Shown in pieces: positions 17,508-26,219 of a stretch of 64,000 nt of DNA. A program made the position numbers and the translations under genes. Each line of letters begins with the position of its first letter. Position 1 is the stretch's first letter. The stretch spans positions 868,001 to 932,000 of the forward strand of contig NZ_OY771430.1 in NCBI RefSeq assembly GCF_963674565.1, in the 5' to 3' direction. The notes below the pieces were generated by a model. The model had not been told where the DNA came from. It worked only from the letters and a program-made list of their open reading frames with translations, and made no database searches. The stretch is from an uncultured Carboxylicivirga sp. (GTDB lineage Bacteria > Bacteroidota > Bacteroidia > Bacteroidales > Marinilabiliaceae).

Positions 17508-19100
17508 ATGAAAGTAAGATACGGATTTAGTAAACTGATTTTGGGAATGATAATTGCCATCATAGCAGTTAATTTGCAGGCTCAGTCAGTGGATAAAAAC
17601 CTTCAGAAATTACAATTGACTTATCAGTTGATCAATTCATTGTATGTTGATACAGTAAACGATACAAGATTAACCGAGGAAGCAATTGCAGGCATGCTTA
17701 AGAGTCTGGATCCTCATTCGGTTTATATAACAGCTGATGAGGTGGCAGCCATGAACGAACCGTTGGATGGAAGTTTTGATGGCATTGGTATTCAATTTAA
17801 TATTTTACATGATACCCTTATGGTTGTTACACCATTGATTGGCGGACCTTCTGAAAAAGTTGGAATTGCTGCCGGCGATCGTATTGTAAGTATTGATGGA
17901 GATAATGTAGCCGGAATTGGAATTAAAAACAGCGACGTTTATAAATACCTCCGTGGTAAAAAAGGAACTAAAGTAAAACTGGCCATCAATCGAAAAGGTC
18001 AGTATCTTGATTTTACAGTTGTGCGTGATAAAATCCCAATTCATAGTGTTGAGGCATCATACATGGCTGATCCTAAAACGGCCTATGTAAAAATTACACG
18101 TTTTGCCTTAACTACCCATCAGGAATTTGTTGATGCGTTAGATAAGCTTGAAGAAAATAACTACGAAAATTTAATTATTGACCTTCGGGGTAATGGTGGT
18201 GGATATTTGAAGGCAGCCATTGACATTGCAGATGAATTGATAGGATCAGATAACCTTATTGTTTATACTCAGGGTTTAAATAGCGAACGTCGTGAGCATA
18301 CAGCCCGAAAAAAAGGTCGTTTTGAGAAAGGTAAACTGGTGTTGTTAATGGATGAGGGTTCTGCTTCAGCCAGTGAAATTGTTGCGGGTGCTGTTCAGGA
18401 CTGGGATCGTGGAATTGTTGTTGGACGTCGCAGTTTTGGTAAAGGATTGGTACAACGACCATTTGATTTTCCTGATGGCTCAATGATTCGTTTAACCATT
18501 GCTAAATATTATACTCCCTCAGGCCGTTGTATTCAAAAAGATTATAGTGAAGGGGAAGATGCTTACCGTTACGAAATAGGTAACCGTTATTTACATGGAG
18601 AAATGGAGAATGTTGATAGTATCCATTTTGATGAAAGTATGAAATATCATACCAAAGTTAGTGGTCGTACAGTATACGGTGGTGGTGGAATTATGCCGGA
18701 TGTATTTGTTCCGATGGACACAACGATGTATTCTGATTATTATCGTGATCTGGTTGCTTCTGGAATTGTTAACCGAATGATTTTAACTTATGTTGATAAT
18801 AATCGTGAGTTATTGAAAGGAACATACACCAGTTATAAGGCATTTAATGAAGAGTTTGAAATATCTGAGGAATTGATTAACCAATTAATATCAGAGGGAG
18901 AAAAAGAAGGTATTGAACGAAATGATGACGAATTAAAGGTATCGAATTTATTAATGCGTACTCAGCTAAAAGCCTTAATCGCCCGTGATTTATTTTCAAC
19001 TTCAGAATATTTTGAAACCATCAATACTTTATCTGAAGATTATAACAAGGCCATCGAGTTAGTATCAACCAAAAAAGACTACGCTCAGCTTTTAAAATAA
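17508..19100 (+). CDS. S41 family C-terminal processing peptidase
   Basis: A periplasmic CtpA/Prc-type serine protease that cleaves proteins from their C-terminal ends. The ATG at 17508 gives a short signal peptide (LILGMIIAIIAVNLQAQ); an in-frame ATG at 17478 would add ten residues before it. A PDZ domain lies at about 80-165 (GIGIQFNI, AAGDRIVSIDGDNV). The protease domain has the LRGNGGGYL loop, the catalytic Ser in DEGSASASEIV near residue 285 and the Lys in FGKGLVQ near 311, forming the Ser-Lys dyad. The C-terminal 130 residues are a variable helical tail. The stop is 1 bp before pnuC, so these two are likely co-transcribed. Confidence 0.93.
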   Translation: MKVRYGFSKLILGMIIAIIAVNLQAQSVDKNLQKLQLTYQLINSLYVDTVNDTRLTEEAIAGMLKSLDPHSVYITADEVAAMNEPLDGSFDGIGIQFNILHDTLMVVTPLIGGPSEKVGIAAGDRIVSIDGDNVAGIGIKNSDVYKYLRGKKGTKVKLAINRKGQYLDFTVVRDKIPIHSVEASYMADPKTAYVKITRFALTTHQEFVDALDKLEENNYENLIIDLRGNGGGYLKAAIDIADELIGSDNLIVYTQGLNSERREHTARKKGRFEKGKLVLLMDEGSASASEIVAGAVQDWDRGIVVGRRSFGKGLVQRPFDFPDGSMIRLTIAKYYTPSGRCIQKDYSEGEDAYRYEIGNRYLHGEMENVDSIHFDESMKYHTKVSGRTVYGGGGIMPDVFVPMDTTMYSDYYRDLVASGIVNRMILTYVDNNRELLKGTYTSYKAFNEEFEISEELINQLISEGEKEGIERNDDELKVSNLLMRTQLKALIARDLFSTSEYFETINTLSEDYNKAIELVSTKKDYAQLLK

Positions 19101-19101
19101 G

Positions 19102-19737
19102 ATGTTAGAATATATTAAGATGTATGGAATGGGAGCGGCCGGTACAGTGGCTTCTCTCATTTATTTGTATTATTCCATTCGTGAAAAAATATGGCTTTGG
19201 CCATGGGGTATTGTGGCTTCGGCATTATCAATTTGGGTGTTTTTTACTTCCCGACTATATGCCGATATGAGTCTTCAGTTTTATTATCTCATAGTTAGCT
19301 TTTATGGCTGGTGGTTCTGGTCATATTCTTCAACAGCCGCAAATAAAGATGAGGTTCCCATTAGTAAGGTTTCGCAAAAACAGATTGTTAATTTAACAAT
19401 CATAGGTATTGGTGTTTATCTTATTATCTTACTGGCATTATTAAAAGTTCCGGTTATGCTTGATATTGCTGGTTCAGAGATGCCTTATCTTGATGCTGCT
19501 ACTACGGCAGCTTCGTTTATGGCTACCTGGATGTTGGCGCGCAAAATTATAGAACATTGGCTGATCTGGATTGTTGTTGATTTTGTATCAATGGTGATGT
19601 ATTTCTATAAGGCACAGGTCTATAATAATTCTGCAGATTTGTATTTTTATAGTTTCTTATTCTTAATATATACAGCAGGAGCTTATTGGGGCTTTAAGCA
19701 ATGGCAAAAAATAATGATTCGTGAGAGTAAAGTCTGA
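19102..19737 (+). CDS. pnuC: Nicotinamide riboside/mononucleotide transporter PnuC
   Basis: A 211-residue inner-membrane protein of the PnuC family, which takes up NAD precursors (usually nicotinamide riboside). Seven hydrophobic segments are visible, with the family motifs WLWPWGIVAS near residue 32 and SFYGWWFWSY near 70. The end of the gene overlaps the following kinase-like gene by 17 bp, the classical pairing of uptake with intracellular phosphorylation that traps the substrate. No NAD-linked riboswitch or repressor site was noticed upstream, where the S41 gene ends 1 bp before the start. Confidence 0.94.
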   Translation: MLEYIKMYGMGAAGTVASLIYLYYSIREKIWLWPWGIVASALSIWVFFTSRLYADMSLQFYYLIVSFYGWWFWSYSSTAANKDEVPISKVSQKQIVNLTIIGIGVYLIILLALLKVPVMLDIAGSEMPYLDAATTAASFMATWMLARKIIEHWLIWIVVDFVSMVMYFYKAQVYNNSADLYFYSFLFLIYTAGAYWGFKQWQKIMIRESKV

Positions 19738-20296
19738 AGATAAAACTTTTGTTGTAATGACTGGGCCGGAGTCGTCTGGTAAAACCAGTCTGTGTGAGGT
19801 TTTGTCTGATTATTATGACACCTGTTGGATGCCGGAATTTGCCCGGGAATATGTTGAGAACCTAAAGCGTAATTATACCATCGAAGATGTTGAATTAATT
19901 GCCAAAAAACAGGTTAAGCAATATGAGGAGGCACTTAAAGAAGAGCACTCGATTATCTTTTTTGATACGTTTTTAATTATCACCAAAATTTGGTTTACCT
20001 ATGTGTATGGACAATGTCCGGCATGGGTTCATCAAGGTTTGAAGCAATTAAAAGTTGATTTATTTTTATTGTGCAAACCCGATATACCATGGATTCAGGA
20101 TGATGTAAGAGAAAACGGACATATCAGGGAAGAATTATTTCAATTGTATAAACAAGAACTGGACTTTTATGGTTTTAATTACTGTATTATCGAAGGATCG
20201 GGTGAAGCAAGAAAAAAGTTAGCAATAAAACATATAAACCAAATTCTAGCAGAAAAGCCACATTATGACAAACAACCAAACTGCAGCAATAGTTAG
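19721..20296 (+). CDS. Nicotinamide riboside kinase-like ATPase (NadR C-terminal domain type)
   Basis: A 191-residue P-loop ATPase related to the ribosylnicotinamide kinase domain of NadR. The Walker A motif GPESSGKTSL is at about residues 15-24, followed by the family stretch MPEFAREYVE and the segment FFDTFLIITKIW. It has neither the adenylyltransferase nor the DNA-binding part of enterobacterial NadR, so it should be only a kinase. The start is taken as GTG at 19721, which overlaps pnuC by 17 bp; the next ATG at 19757 would fall too close to the P-loop. Position after pnuC supports nicotinamide riboside as the substrate. Confidence 0.85.
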   Translation: MRVKSEDKTFVVMTGPESSGKTSLCEVLSDYYDTCWMPEFAREYVENLKRNYTIEDVELIAKKQVKQYEEALKEEHSIIFFDTFLIITKIWFTYVYGQCPAWVHQGLKQLKVDLFLLCKPDIPWIQDDVRENGHIREELFQLYKQELDFYGFNYCIIEGSGEARKKLAIKHINQILAEKPHYDKQPNCSNS

Positions 20297-21191
20297 AAGA
20301 GCTATAGAAGAGCTCTCTAAAGAGCAATCATACAAGTCGGTTTGCCATCAAAAAGTTCAGGAGCACAGAATGCCATCTATCAATTCTTTGGCAGAGATTG
20401 TTAATTTGGCTCGTGAAATTATATTTCCAGGATATTTTGATGATACGGCTATGCGATCTGATAGTATCGGATATTATATAGGAGTTAACACAGAAAAGTT
20501 ATATGCCTTATTGGCTGACCAGATAATGGCAGGCCTGTGTTTTGAATGTTCAGACACTCAGGTGATGGATGATAGGGAAGTTCAAGCGATAGCCCATCAA
20601 TTAGCTGCTGAGTTTGTTTCTCAATTACCGGAAATCCGCAGGGTGTTGTCAACAGATGTTGAAGCCGCATTTCTGGGCGATCCAGCTGCCAAAAGCAGGG
20701 GAGAAGTAATTTTTTGTTATCCTGCTATCAGGGCTATTTCTAATTATCGTATTGCCAATGCTTTGGTAAATATTGGTGTGCCTTTAATTCCCAGAATTAT
20801 ATCTGAAATGGCACATTCTGAAACAGGTATTGATATACATCCTAAAGCTTCTATTGGTGAATATTTCTCTATTGATCATGGAACAGGTGTTGTCATTGGT
20901 GCCACTTCAATAATTGGTAAAAATGTTAAGCTTTATCAAGGTGTAACTCTGGGTGCAAAAAGCTTTCCATTGGATGATGATGGTAATCCGATTAAAGGAG
21001 TACCAAGGCATCCGATCATAGAAGATAATGTTGTTATATATGCTCAGGCAACCATACTGGGTAGAATCACTGTTGGAGCTAATTCTGTAATTGGAGGTAA
21101 CGTTTGGGTTACTAATCCGGTTGCACCTAATTCCAAACTGGTTCAATTTAAACCCCGGGATTTGCTGTATTCCGAAGGTGGTGGGATATAG
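20265..21191 (+). CDS. cysE: Serine O-acetyltransferase
   Basis: Makes O-acetylserine from serine and acetyl-CoA, the first step of cysteine synthesis. The 308-residue protein has a helical N-terminal half and a C-terminal left-handed beta helix: GIDIHPKASIGEYFSIDHGTG with the catalytic His, VVIGATSIIGKNVKLYQGV, then hexapeptide repeats to the end. The length is closer to the longer EpsC-like type than to the 270-residue enteric CysE. It overlaps the kinase gene by 32 bp. No cysteine synthase (cysK) is next to it. The C terminus ends in GGGI; an Ile at the end is typical of acetyltransferases that insert their tail into cysteine synthase (inference). Confidence 0.93.
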   Translation: MTNNQTAAIVRRAIEELSKEQSYKSVCHQKVQEHRMPSINSLAEIVNLAREIIFPGYFDDTAMRSDSIGYYIGVNTEKLYALLADQIMAGLCFECSDTQVMDDREVQAIAHQLAAEFVSQLPEIRRVLSTDVEAAFLGDPAAKSRGEVIFCYPAIRAISNYRIANALVNIGVPLIPRIISEMAHSETGIDIHPKASIGEYFSIDHGTGVVIGATSIIGKNVKLYQGVTLGAKSFPLDDDGNPIKGVPRHPIIEDNVVIYAQATILGRITVGANSVIGGNVWVTNPVAPNSKLVQFKPRDLLYSEGGGI

Positions 21192-21315
21192 GAAATGTAA
21201 ATGATCACTGGTTTAGTCAGTATTATTGTTAACTTAGTCACAAAATATTTTGATCAATTGACAATTTGTGTAAGTTTATTAAAATATCAAAGGTTTAGCC
21301 TTTGGGTAATTTTTT

Positions 21316-21323
21316 TATATTTG
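21316..21323 (+). promoter_or_regulatory. -7 promoter box for siaB-siaC
   Basis: TATATTTG is an exact consensus match. It lies 24 bp upstream of the ATG at 21348, and it excludes the in-frame TTG at 21327, which would be at or before the start of transcription. Confidence 0.55.
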
Positions 21324-21347
21324 TAATTGGTAATAGACCAAAGAAGA

Positions 21348-21896
21348 ATGGGGTTCGAATTAAAAAACTGGTATACAGAAAAAAAGCAAGGTGAGGTAGT
21401 GCTCGAGTACAACGGCAGTATTACCTCTGAGTTAATTTCTGAAGCCTTGGATTCAATAGAGAAAAGCCTCAATTTGAAGAACGAGAAAAACAGGGTTAGG
21501 AAGAAGGTATACAATGTGTTTGTTGAATGTCTTCAAAATCTCTATCATCATGTTGATCTGCCACCAGTAACAGCTCCCGTAGAACAAGAAAGCAACTTTG
21601 GAATTATTATTTTAAGTAAGGATGGTACCTTTTACAGAATATCAACGGGTAATTTTGTAAAAAAGGAAAAGTTAAGTTATATTAAAGATCGAATTGACCA
21701 GGTTAATTCGCTTTCTGATGAAGAGGTACGAATGTTGTACCGTGACATCCTTAGTAATGAAGAATTTTCTGACAAAGGAGGAGGAGGACTTGGAATGTTG
21801 GATATTGTCAGGAAGACAGGAAATAAGTTAGAGTATTATTTTTATGAATTTGATGATGAATACATCTTTTTTTCGTTAGATGTATACATTAGTTAA
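21348..21896 (+). CDS. siaB: SiaB family protein kinase
   Basis: A 182-residue protein of the SiaB/DUF6272 family, which has a GHKL-type ATPase fold like anti-sigma kinases and phosphorylates SiaC on Thr. Visible marks are the helix with VFVECLQNLYHH (the N-box region with conserved Glu and Asn) and the glycine loop SDKGGGGLGMLDIV near residue 150 (G-box). The neighbouring gene encodes the SiaC substrate. In Pseudomonas this pair is controlled by the phosphatase SiaA and acts on the diguanylate cyclase SiaD; neither is present here, so the output must be different or encoded elsewhere. Confidence 0.88.
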   Translation: MGFELKNWYTEKKQGEVVLEYNGSITSELISEALDSIEKSLNLKNEKNRVRKKVYNVFVECLQNLYHHVDLPPVTAPVEQESNFGIIILSKDGTFYRISTGNFVKKEKLSYIKDRIDQVNSLSDEEVRMLYRDILSNEEFSDKGGGGLGMLDIVRKTGNKLEYYFYEFDDEYIFFSLDVYIS

Positions 21897-21912
21897 CCGT
21901 TTAATTGCCAAT

Positions 21913-22293
21913 ATGGAAACAATTATTCGTGAGGGAACACCGAAAACACCTTATGTAAGACTGGATGGAGAGAATGGTTTGGTAGAGATTAAAGGCCGTT
22001 CTATTCCTGAAAACTCAGTTGAGTTTTATAAGCCTATTATTGATTGGTTGGAGAAGTTTGGAGAAGAGCCTGCTGCAGAAACTGGTGTAAATATTCAATT
22101 AGAGTATTTTAATACCAGTTCTTCTAAATGTATTCTGGATATCTTTAAACGATTGGAATTGATTCATAAAAAAGGAAATAAAGTTGAGATTAACTGGTAT
22201 TATGAAGAAGATGATGAGGATATGTTTGAAGCCGGTGAAGATTATCAGTCAATAATTAACGTGCCGTTTAAGATGATTGAAATGGAAGAGTAA
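21913..22293 (+). CDS. siaC: SiaC family regulatory phosphoprotein (DUF1987)
   Basis: A 126-residue SiaC-type switch protein. With the start at ATG 21913, the conserved motif LEYFNTSSSK puts its Thr at residue 68, the same number as the phosphorylated Thr68 of Pseudomonas SiaC; that agreement supports this start over the ATG at 21880. The N-terminal stretch GTPKTPYVRLDG and the acidic C-terminal part (EEDDEDMFEAGED) are typical. Its partner SiaB is encoded 16 bp upstream. The unphosphorylated form is expected to bind and activate a partner protein that is not identified here. A terminator hairpin follows. Confidence 0.92.
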   Translation: METIIREGTPKTPYVRLDGENGLVEIKGRSIPENSVEFYKPIIDWLEKFGEEPAAETGVNIQLEYFNTSSSKCILDIFKRLELIHKKGNKVEINWYYEEDDEDMFEAGEDYQSIINVPFKMIEMEE

Positions 22294-22319
22294 ATTAATC
22301 TTCTAAAAAATAAAAATAG

Positions 22320-22354
22320 AAACTGGTGAATATTTTTTATTCATCAGTTTTTTT
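22320..22354. terminator. Terminator between siaC and the convergent ABC transporter gene
   Basis: AAACTGGTGAAT (22320-22331) pairs with ATTCATCAGTTT ending at 22350, with one G-T pair, followed by a T run on the plus strand. It overlaps the stop codon of the minus-strand gene. Confidence 0.75.
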
Positions 22355-25300
22355 ATGCCTGTCGATGTAACGAACCATATTGGTGCGAACAGTTGTGCCA
22401 ATTTGAAAAAGCTTCGGCACTCCTCTGAAATATAGAGTTATAAAAAGAAATGCATTAATCATCCAAATGATGATTAAGTTGGCAAGGAAAGTATCAATAT
22501 TGTATGATCCGATATTTTTTGATGGAGCTAAAAAGTGAGCTTTTAGAAATGGTTTTTCAGGATCCTGGAAGATAGGATCCACTTTTTGCCATAACTCGCC
22601 TTTGTATTCTATTATTTTGTTAGCAAAGAACTGATTGGAATTCTTTACCAAACGCTCAAGATCTTCGTTGTGATTCTCGTTCTTCAATGCAATAAAAGCA
22701 GCTCTTTTTTCAGGATCTGAATTTAATTGGTGCTTCTTTAAATCCTGGTTTTTATCCGCTGAATTATATAAATTCTTGTAGAATGTTTTTAATTCGTCCA
22801 ACTGTCTTTTTGCCTGATATAATATTGAATCATTTAGGTTAATAAGATCAGGAATCAATAAAGATTGATTTCTATTGGGATAGAGTTGGTTATGTTTCGT
22901 TAATTCTTTATTGATAAGTTGTAAAGAATATGATGCTTTATCTTTTTGTTCTTCGTCTTTATAGGAGCGTTCTATGCTTGATAAATGGTTATACAAAGCT
23001 GGCAACCAATATTCTTTTCTGTAATTGGCCTGACTTTTAAGTTTATCAGTTGTGTAAAAGATTGATTCGTATTTGTTATCCTTAAACTGAGAAACAGCCA
23101 AAGCCTCAAAGCCCCACCTTGCAGTAATTATTTCACCGTAAAAAGGAATCTTCTCCGGAGTACTCAATCCGGGATTTAAACGGTCGAAGCTGATAAAAAC
23201 ACCACTTAATATTAATTGAGGAATTATTAGAAACGGAATGGTGATATATACATTTACTGTCTTTTTAAATGAATCAGAGATGTTCAGTCCTAATATATTG
23301 GCAAAAGTTGAGCAACTGAACAGAATAAGCCAATAATGCCAGAACATACCATTCAGTTCGATAATGCTATTTCCTACCAAAACAAACAGTAACGCTTGTA
23401 TTGCTGATAATCCGCTAAGAATGATAAACTTTGAAAGTAAATAACTTAAACGGCTTAGGTTTAAGAATGATTCCCTTTTCAGTATTTTACGGTCATTTAT
23501 AATTTCTTCAGCACTAACAGTCAGTCCAACAAAAATAGCAATGATGATAGATATAATAATGTAAACAGTAATATTGGGATTGTTGGCAAATGTATACCCA
23601 CTTGTATTACTGCTGTCAACATTGTGATATTTTATAATGCTAGCCAGGATAAGCGCAAGCACTGGCGTTTCAAGCAGGTTGATGATCAGATATTGTCGAT
23701 TGGCAAATTTTGCCAGCAAATCTCGTTTTAAAAAGATTAACAACTGTTTTATTTTACCCGGAATGCGGAATGTGATTGTTGGAAGAGCGTGAGACTTTTC
23801 CTGCTGATCTTTGTGATTCAATTCACTTCCTTCATGAAATAAATTGTACCACTCTGTTGGTTCTATCTTCCTTGTTGATGTAAAATTACCATATTCATCC
23901 AGAATACGTGAATTAACTATATTAAGGATCTGCTCAGAGTTTACATTACCACAGGTAGGACATTCACTTTCATCACGGTTCACATGATTAATGCAGGCCT
24001 TAAAGTAATTAACACTTTCAACCGGGTCGCCATCATATATTAAATAACCACCGGTATCCAAAACCAACAGTTGGTTAAACATTTTGAAAATATCTGAGGA
24101 AGGCTGGTGAATTACTACAAATACTAATTTACCCTTGATTGATAATTCTTTCAAGAGGTCCATAATATTATCTGAATCCCTTGATGATAAACCTGATGTA
24201 GGTTCATCCAGGAATAGAATTGCCGGTTCACGAATTAATTCCAGAGCGATATTTAGCCTTTTACGTTGACCACCACTAATCTTTTTATTGAGCGGACTGC
24301 CTACTTTCATTAGTCTGATATCATACAGGCCTAATGCACGTAATAGTTTTAATACTTTTCGTTGTATCTGAAATTCAGGTAAATCATCAAAACAAAGTTT
24401 GGCGTTGTAGTAAAGGTTTTGGTATACAGTCAGATCTTCTATCAGTAAATCATCTTGTGCCACATAACCAATTAATCCTTCTACTTTTGATTTTTCTTTA
24501 TGTATATCAATATCATTGATCAGGACCTTGCCTTTAGTTGGTGCATTGATACCACTAAGAACATTAACCAGGGTACTTTTACCAGCTCCACTGGCTCCCA
24601 TGATTCCAACCAACTTGCCGGATCGTGATGAAAAGTTGGTCTTTCGCAGACCAATACTTTTCTTGTTAAAATGATATTCAACATTTGAGCAGGTGAAATC
24701 AATTGGAGCTGTAATGTTGTCATCAACAAACTGCCCAATAATATCACTGTAGAAAATTGGCTCGATTCTTTTGTTTCGTAGTGAACTTCCTGGTCGCAGT
24801 ATCTGAACTCTTTGTTCATTTACCAACTGACCATTCATATATAAATCATGACTGCCTTTAAATTTAAAAACAAAAAGGCTGACCGATTTCACATATAAAA
24901 TACGTAGCTCGCCATGCAGATTCTCCCAAAATAGGTGCCGGTGATGCTCATCGGAATATCGTACAATATTATTGACTATAAGAACGTCATGAGAATCTGG
25001 TGTTTCTTCAAATTGACTGATTATAAAGCCTATAATAGACTGGTATTCATCTTCTGGTAAATTGAACGTTTGGGCAACTGTCTCGATGAATTCCTTTTCA
25101 TAATCACTCATCCCTGAATCGATATTTAAAAACTCGATTAACTGGATGAGAACAATTATTTTCTGATAATAAGTAAGCGCTTCGTTTATTTCAGTAGCAA
25201 TTTTCAGAACTTTAACTGAACTGGCTGAATGCCTTTTTCTGAATTTTTCTTTATCGCTTAAGCGTTGTTCGTGCTCCTCGTATAATTTATCGTATAGTTC

Positions 25301-25441
25301 TAGGTATTCCTCAATAAGTTGTTTATTGAGTTGTTGATTAAGGAAAGACTTGACAATAAAGCGTCTGGATTGGGTTTCGGTACGAGGATATGCTACAAGT
25401 GCAAATAATTGAATTAGTGCCTTTAATATCTCTTCGCTCAT
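22337..25441 (-). CDS. Large ABC transporter half with N-terminal TerB-like and FHA-like regions (ABCG type)
   Basis: A 1034-residue protein. The N-terminal 170 residues are helical and resemble a TerB-like domain (EFIETVAQTFNLPEDEYQSI). About 175-250 is beta-rich and FHA-like (LYMNGQLVNEQRVQILRPGS). The ABC ATPase follows: Walker A GASGAGKST near 280, signature SGGQRKR near 390, Walker B AILFLDEPTSG near 407. A Cys pair (CPTC) lies near 490. From about 585 there are hydrophobic helices of the ABC-2 permease type, split by a long charged segment of about 200 residues facing one side, and a final helix near 1000. The layout matches eukaryote-like ABCG half transporters found in bacteria. The substrate is unknown. 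It lies 58 bp after the small exported-protein gene on the same strand. Confidence 0.82.
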   Translation of the reverse strand: MSEEILKALIQLFALVAYPRTETQSRRFIVKSFLNQQLNKQLIEEYLELYDKLYEEHEQRLSDKEKFRKRHSASSVKVLKIATEINEALTYYQKIIVLIQLIEFLNIDSGMSDYEKEFIETVAQTFNLPEDEYQSIIGFIISQFEETPDSHDVLIVNNIVRYSDEHHRHLFWENLHGELRILYVKSVSLFVFKFKGSHDLYMNGQLVNEQRVQILRPGSSLRNKRIEPIFYSDIIGQFVDDNITAPIDFTCSNVEYHFNKKSIGLRKTNFSSRSGKLVGIMGASGAGKSTLVNVLSGINAPTKGKVLINDIDIHKEKSKVEGLIGYVAQDDLLIEDLTVYQNLYYNAKLCFDDLPEFQIQRKVLKLLRALGLYDIRLMKVGSPLNKKISGGQRKRLNIALELIREPAILFLDEPTSGLSSRDSDNIMDLLKELSIKGKLVFVVIHQPSSDIFKMFNQLLVLDTGGYLIYDGDPVESVNYFKACINHVNRDESECPTCGNVNSEQILNIVNSRILDEYGNFTSTRKIEPTEWYNLFHEGSELNHKDQQEKSHALPTITFRIPGKIKQLLIFLKRDLLAKFANRQYLIINLLETPVLALILASIIKYHNVDSSNTSGYTFANNPNITVYIIISIIIAIFVGLTVSAEEIINDRKILKRESFLNLSRLSYLLSKFIILSGLSAIQALLFVLVGNSIIELNGMFWHYWLILFSCSTFANILGLNISDSFKKTVNVYITIPFLIIPQLILSGVFISFDRLNPGLSTPEKIPFYGEIITARWGFEALAVSQFKDNKYESIFYTTDKLKSQANYRKEYWLPALYNHLSSIERSYKDEEQKDKASYSLQLINKELTKHNQLYPNRNQSLLIPDLINLNDSILYQAKRQLDELKTFYKNLYNSADKNQDLKKHQLNSDPEKRAAFIALKNENHNEDLERLVKNSNQFFANKIIEYKGELWQKVDPIFQDPEKPFLKAHFLAPSKNIGSYNIDTFLANLIIIWMINAFLFITLYFRGVPKLFQIGTTVRTNMVRYIDRHKKTDE

Positions 25442-25499
25442 ACAATCACCCTAACAATCTTATTAATTATTGCTACTTACTTTGAAGCCTTTGAAATGA

Positions 25500-25925
25500 C
25501 TATTCCAGACTTTTGAAGCCAACCATTAGAAGTGCAATACCCGATGTGGTTTTTTCAGTATCTAAACGAGCCTCAACGATACACTCAACAGAACCTTCAA
25601 TTTTGAAATCCCAATAACTTGAAGCTTCATAATTTTCGTTGCTGAATAAAAGGTTGCGGTCTTTATCGTATATCGAGAATAATATGGTTCCTTCCTGATG
25701 GCTGCTTGTCACTACTCTATACAAACTGCCAGCAAAAAATGTTGTATGAAACTCTGCTACTTCATCACCTGTTAGAAATGCTTTAAAGGGTTGTCCACTA
25801 GCTATAAATGGCGATTTAAGCTGGTTTAGGCAATTAGTGAATAAAACGTCTTCCTGAGAATTTAATTTGAACGGCAACAACACCATCGTTGCAATCAGGA
25901 AGAGAGTAGTTAGGCTTCTTTTCAT
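25500..25925 (-). CDS. Small exported protein, paralog of the gene at 47878
   Basis: A 141-residue protein of unknown function with a signal peptide (TLFLIATMVLLPFKLNSQ) and a mature part of about 117 residues. It aligns by eye with the product of the gene at 47878: both have an F-F-x-G-x-x-Y-R stretch (FFAGSLYRVV here, FFEGQKYRIS there), then an LLF-N segment, then S-x-WDF (SSYWDFKIEG here, LSWDFEVKST there), an acidic E-A/E-M strand, and a closing SG-A-LL-GF. The pattern of short beta strands suggests a small sandwich domain. It precedes the ABC transporter gene by 58 bp and is likely on its transcript. The place of action is the periplasm or outside (inference). Confidence 0.72.
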   Translation of the reverse strand: MKRSLTTLFLIATMVLLPFKLNSQEDVLFTNCLNQLKSPFIASGQPFKAFLTGDEVAEFHTTFFAGSLYRVVTSSHQEGTILFSIYDKDRNLLFSNENYEASSYWDFKIEGSVECIVEARLDTEKTTSGIALLMVGFKSLE

Positions 25926-26096
25926 TTTTTGTGTTCTTTAATGAGGTCGTTCGTTATTATCTAACTTTTCGATTAGACGAATTTTTCCGAAATATATCTA
26001 AAAGTTTGTAAAAACCCCAGCGTTAAATCAAAAAACATCAGTGCTGGAGGAATAATTTACGGTATTCAGATCAATTATTATTAAGCACCAGGCTTA

Positions 26097-26173
26097 TTTT
26101 TAGGCATTTTCATTATTAAATGCATTTAAACTCTAACACTTCTCATTGTATAATTCGCTTTTTTTAGGCATTT
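26097..26173 (+). repeat. Two copies of TTTTTAGGCATTT upstream of the DPP IV gene
   Basis: TTTTTAGGCATTT occurs at 26097-26109 and 26161-26173, 64 bp apart in the same orientation. The second copy is 47 bp before the DPP IV ATG. The spacing is about six helix turns, so a paired regulator site is possible; the AT-rich content makes chance a real alternative. Confidence 0.3.
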
Positions 26174-26219
26174 ATGCATTTTGAAAGAAATCAATCAATA
26201 CATAAATCTCATTTTGAAT

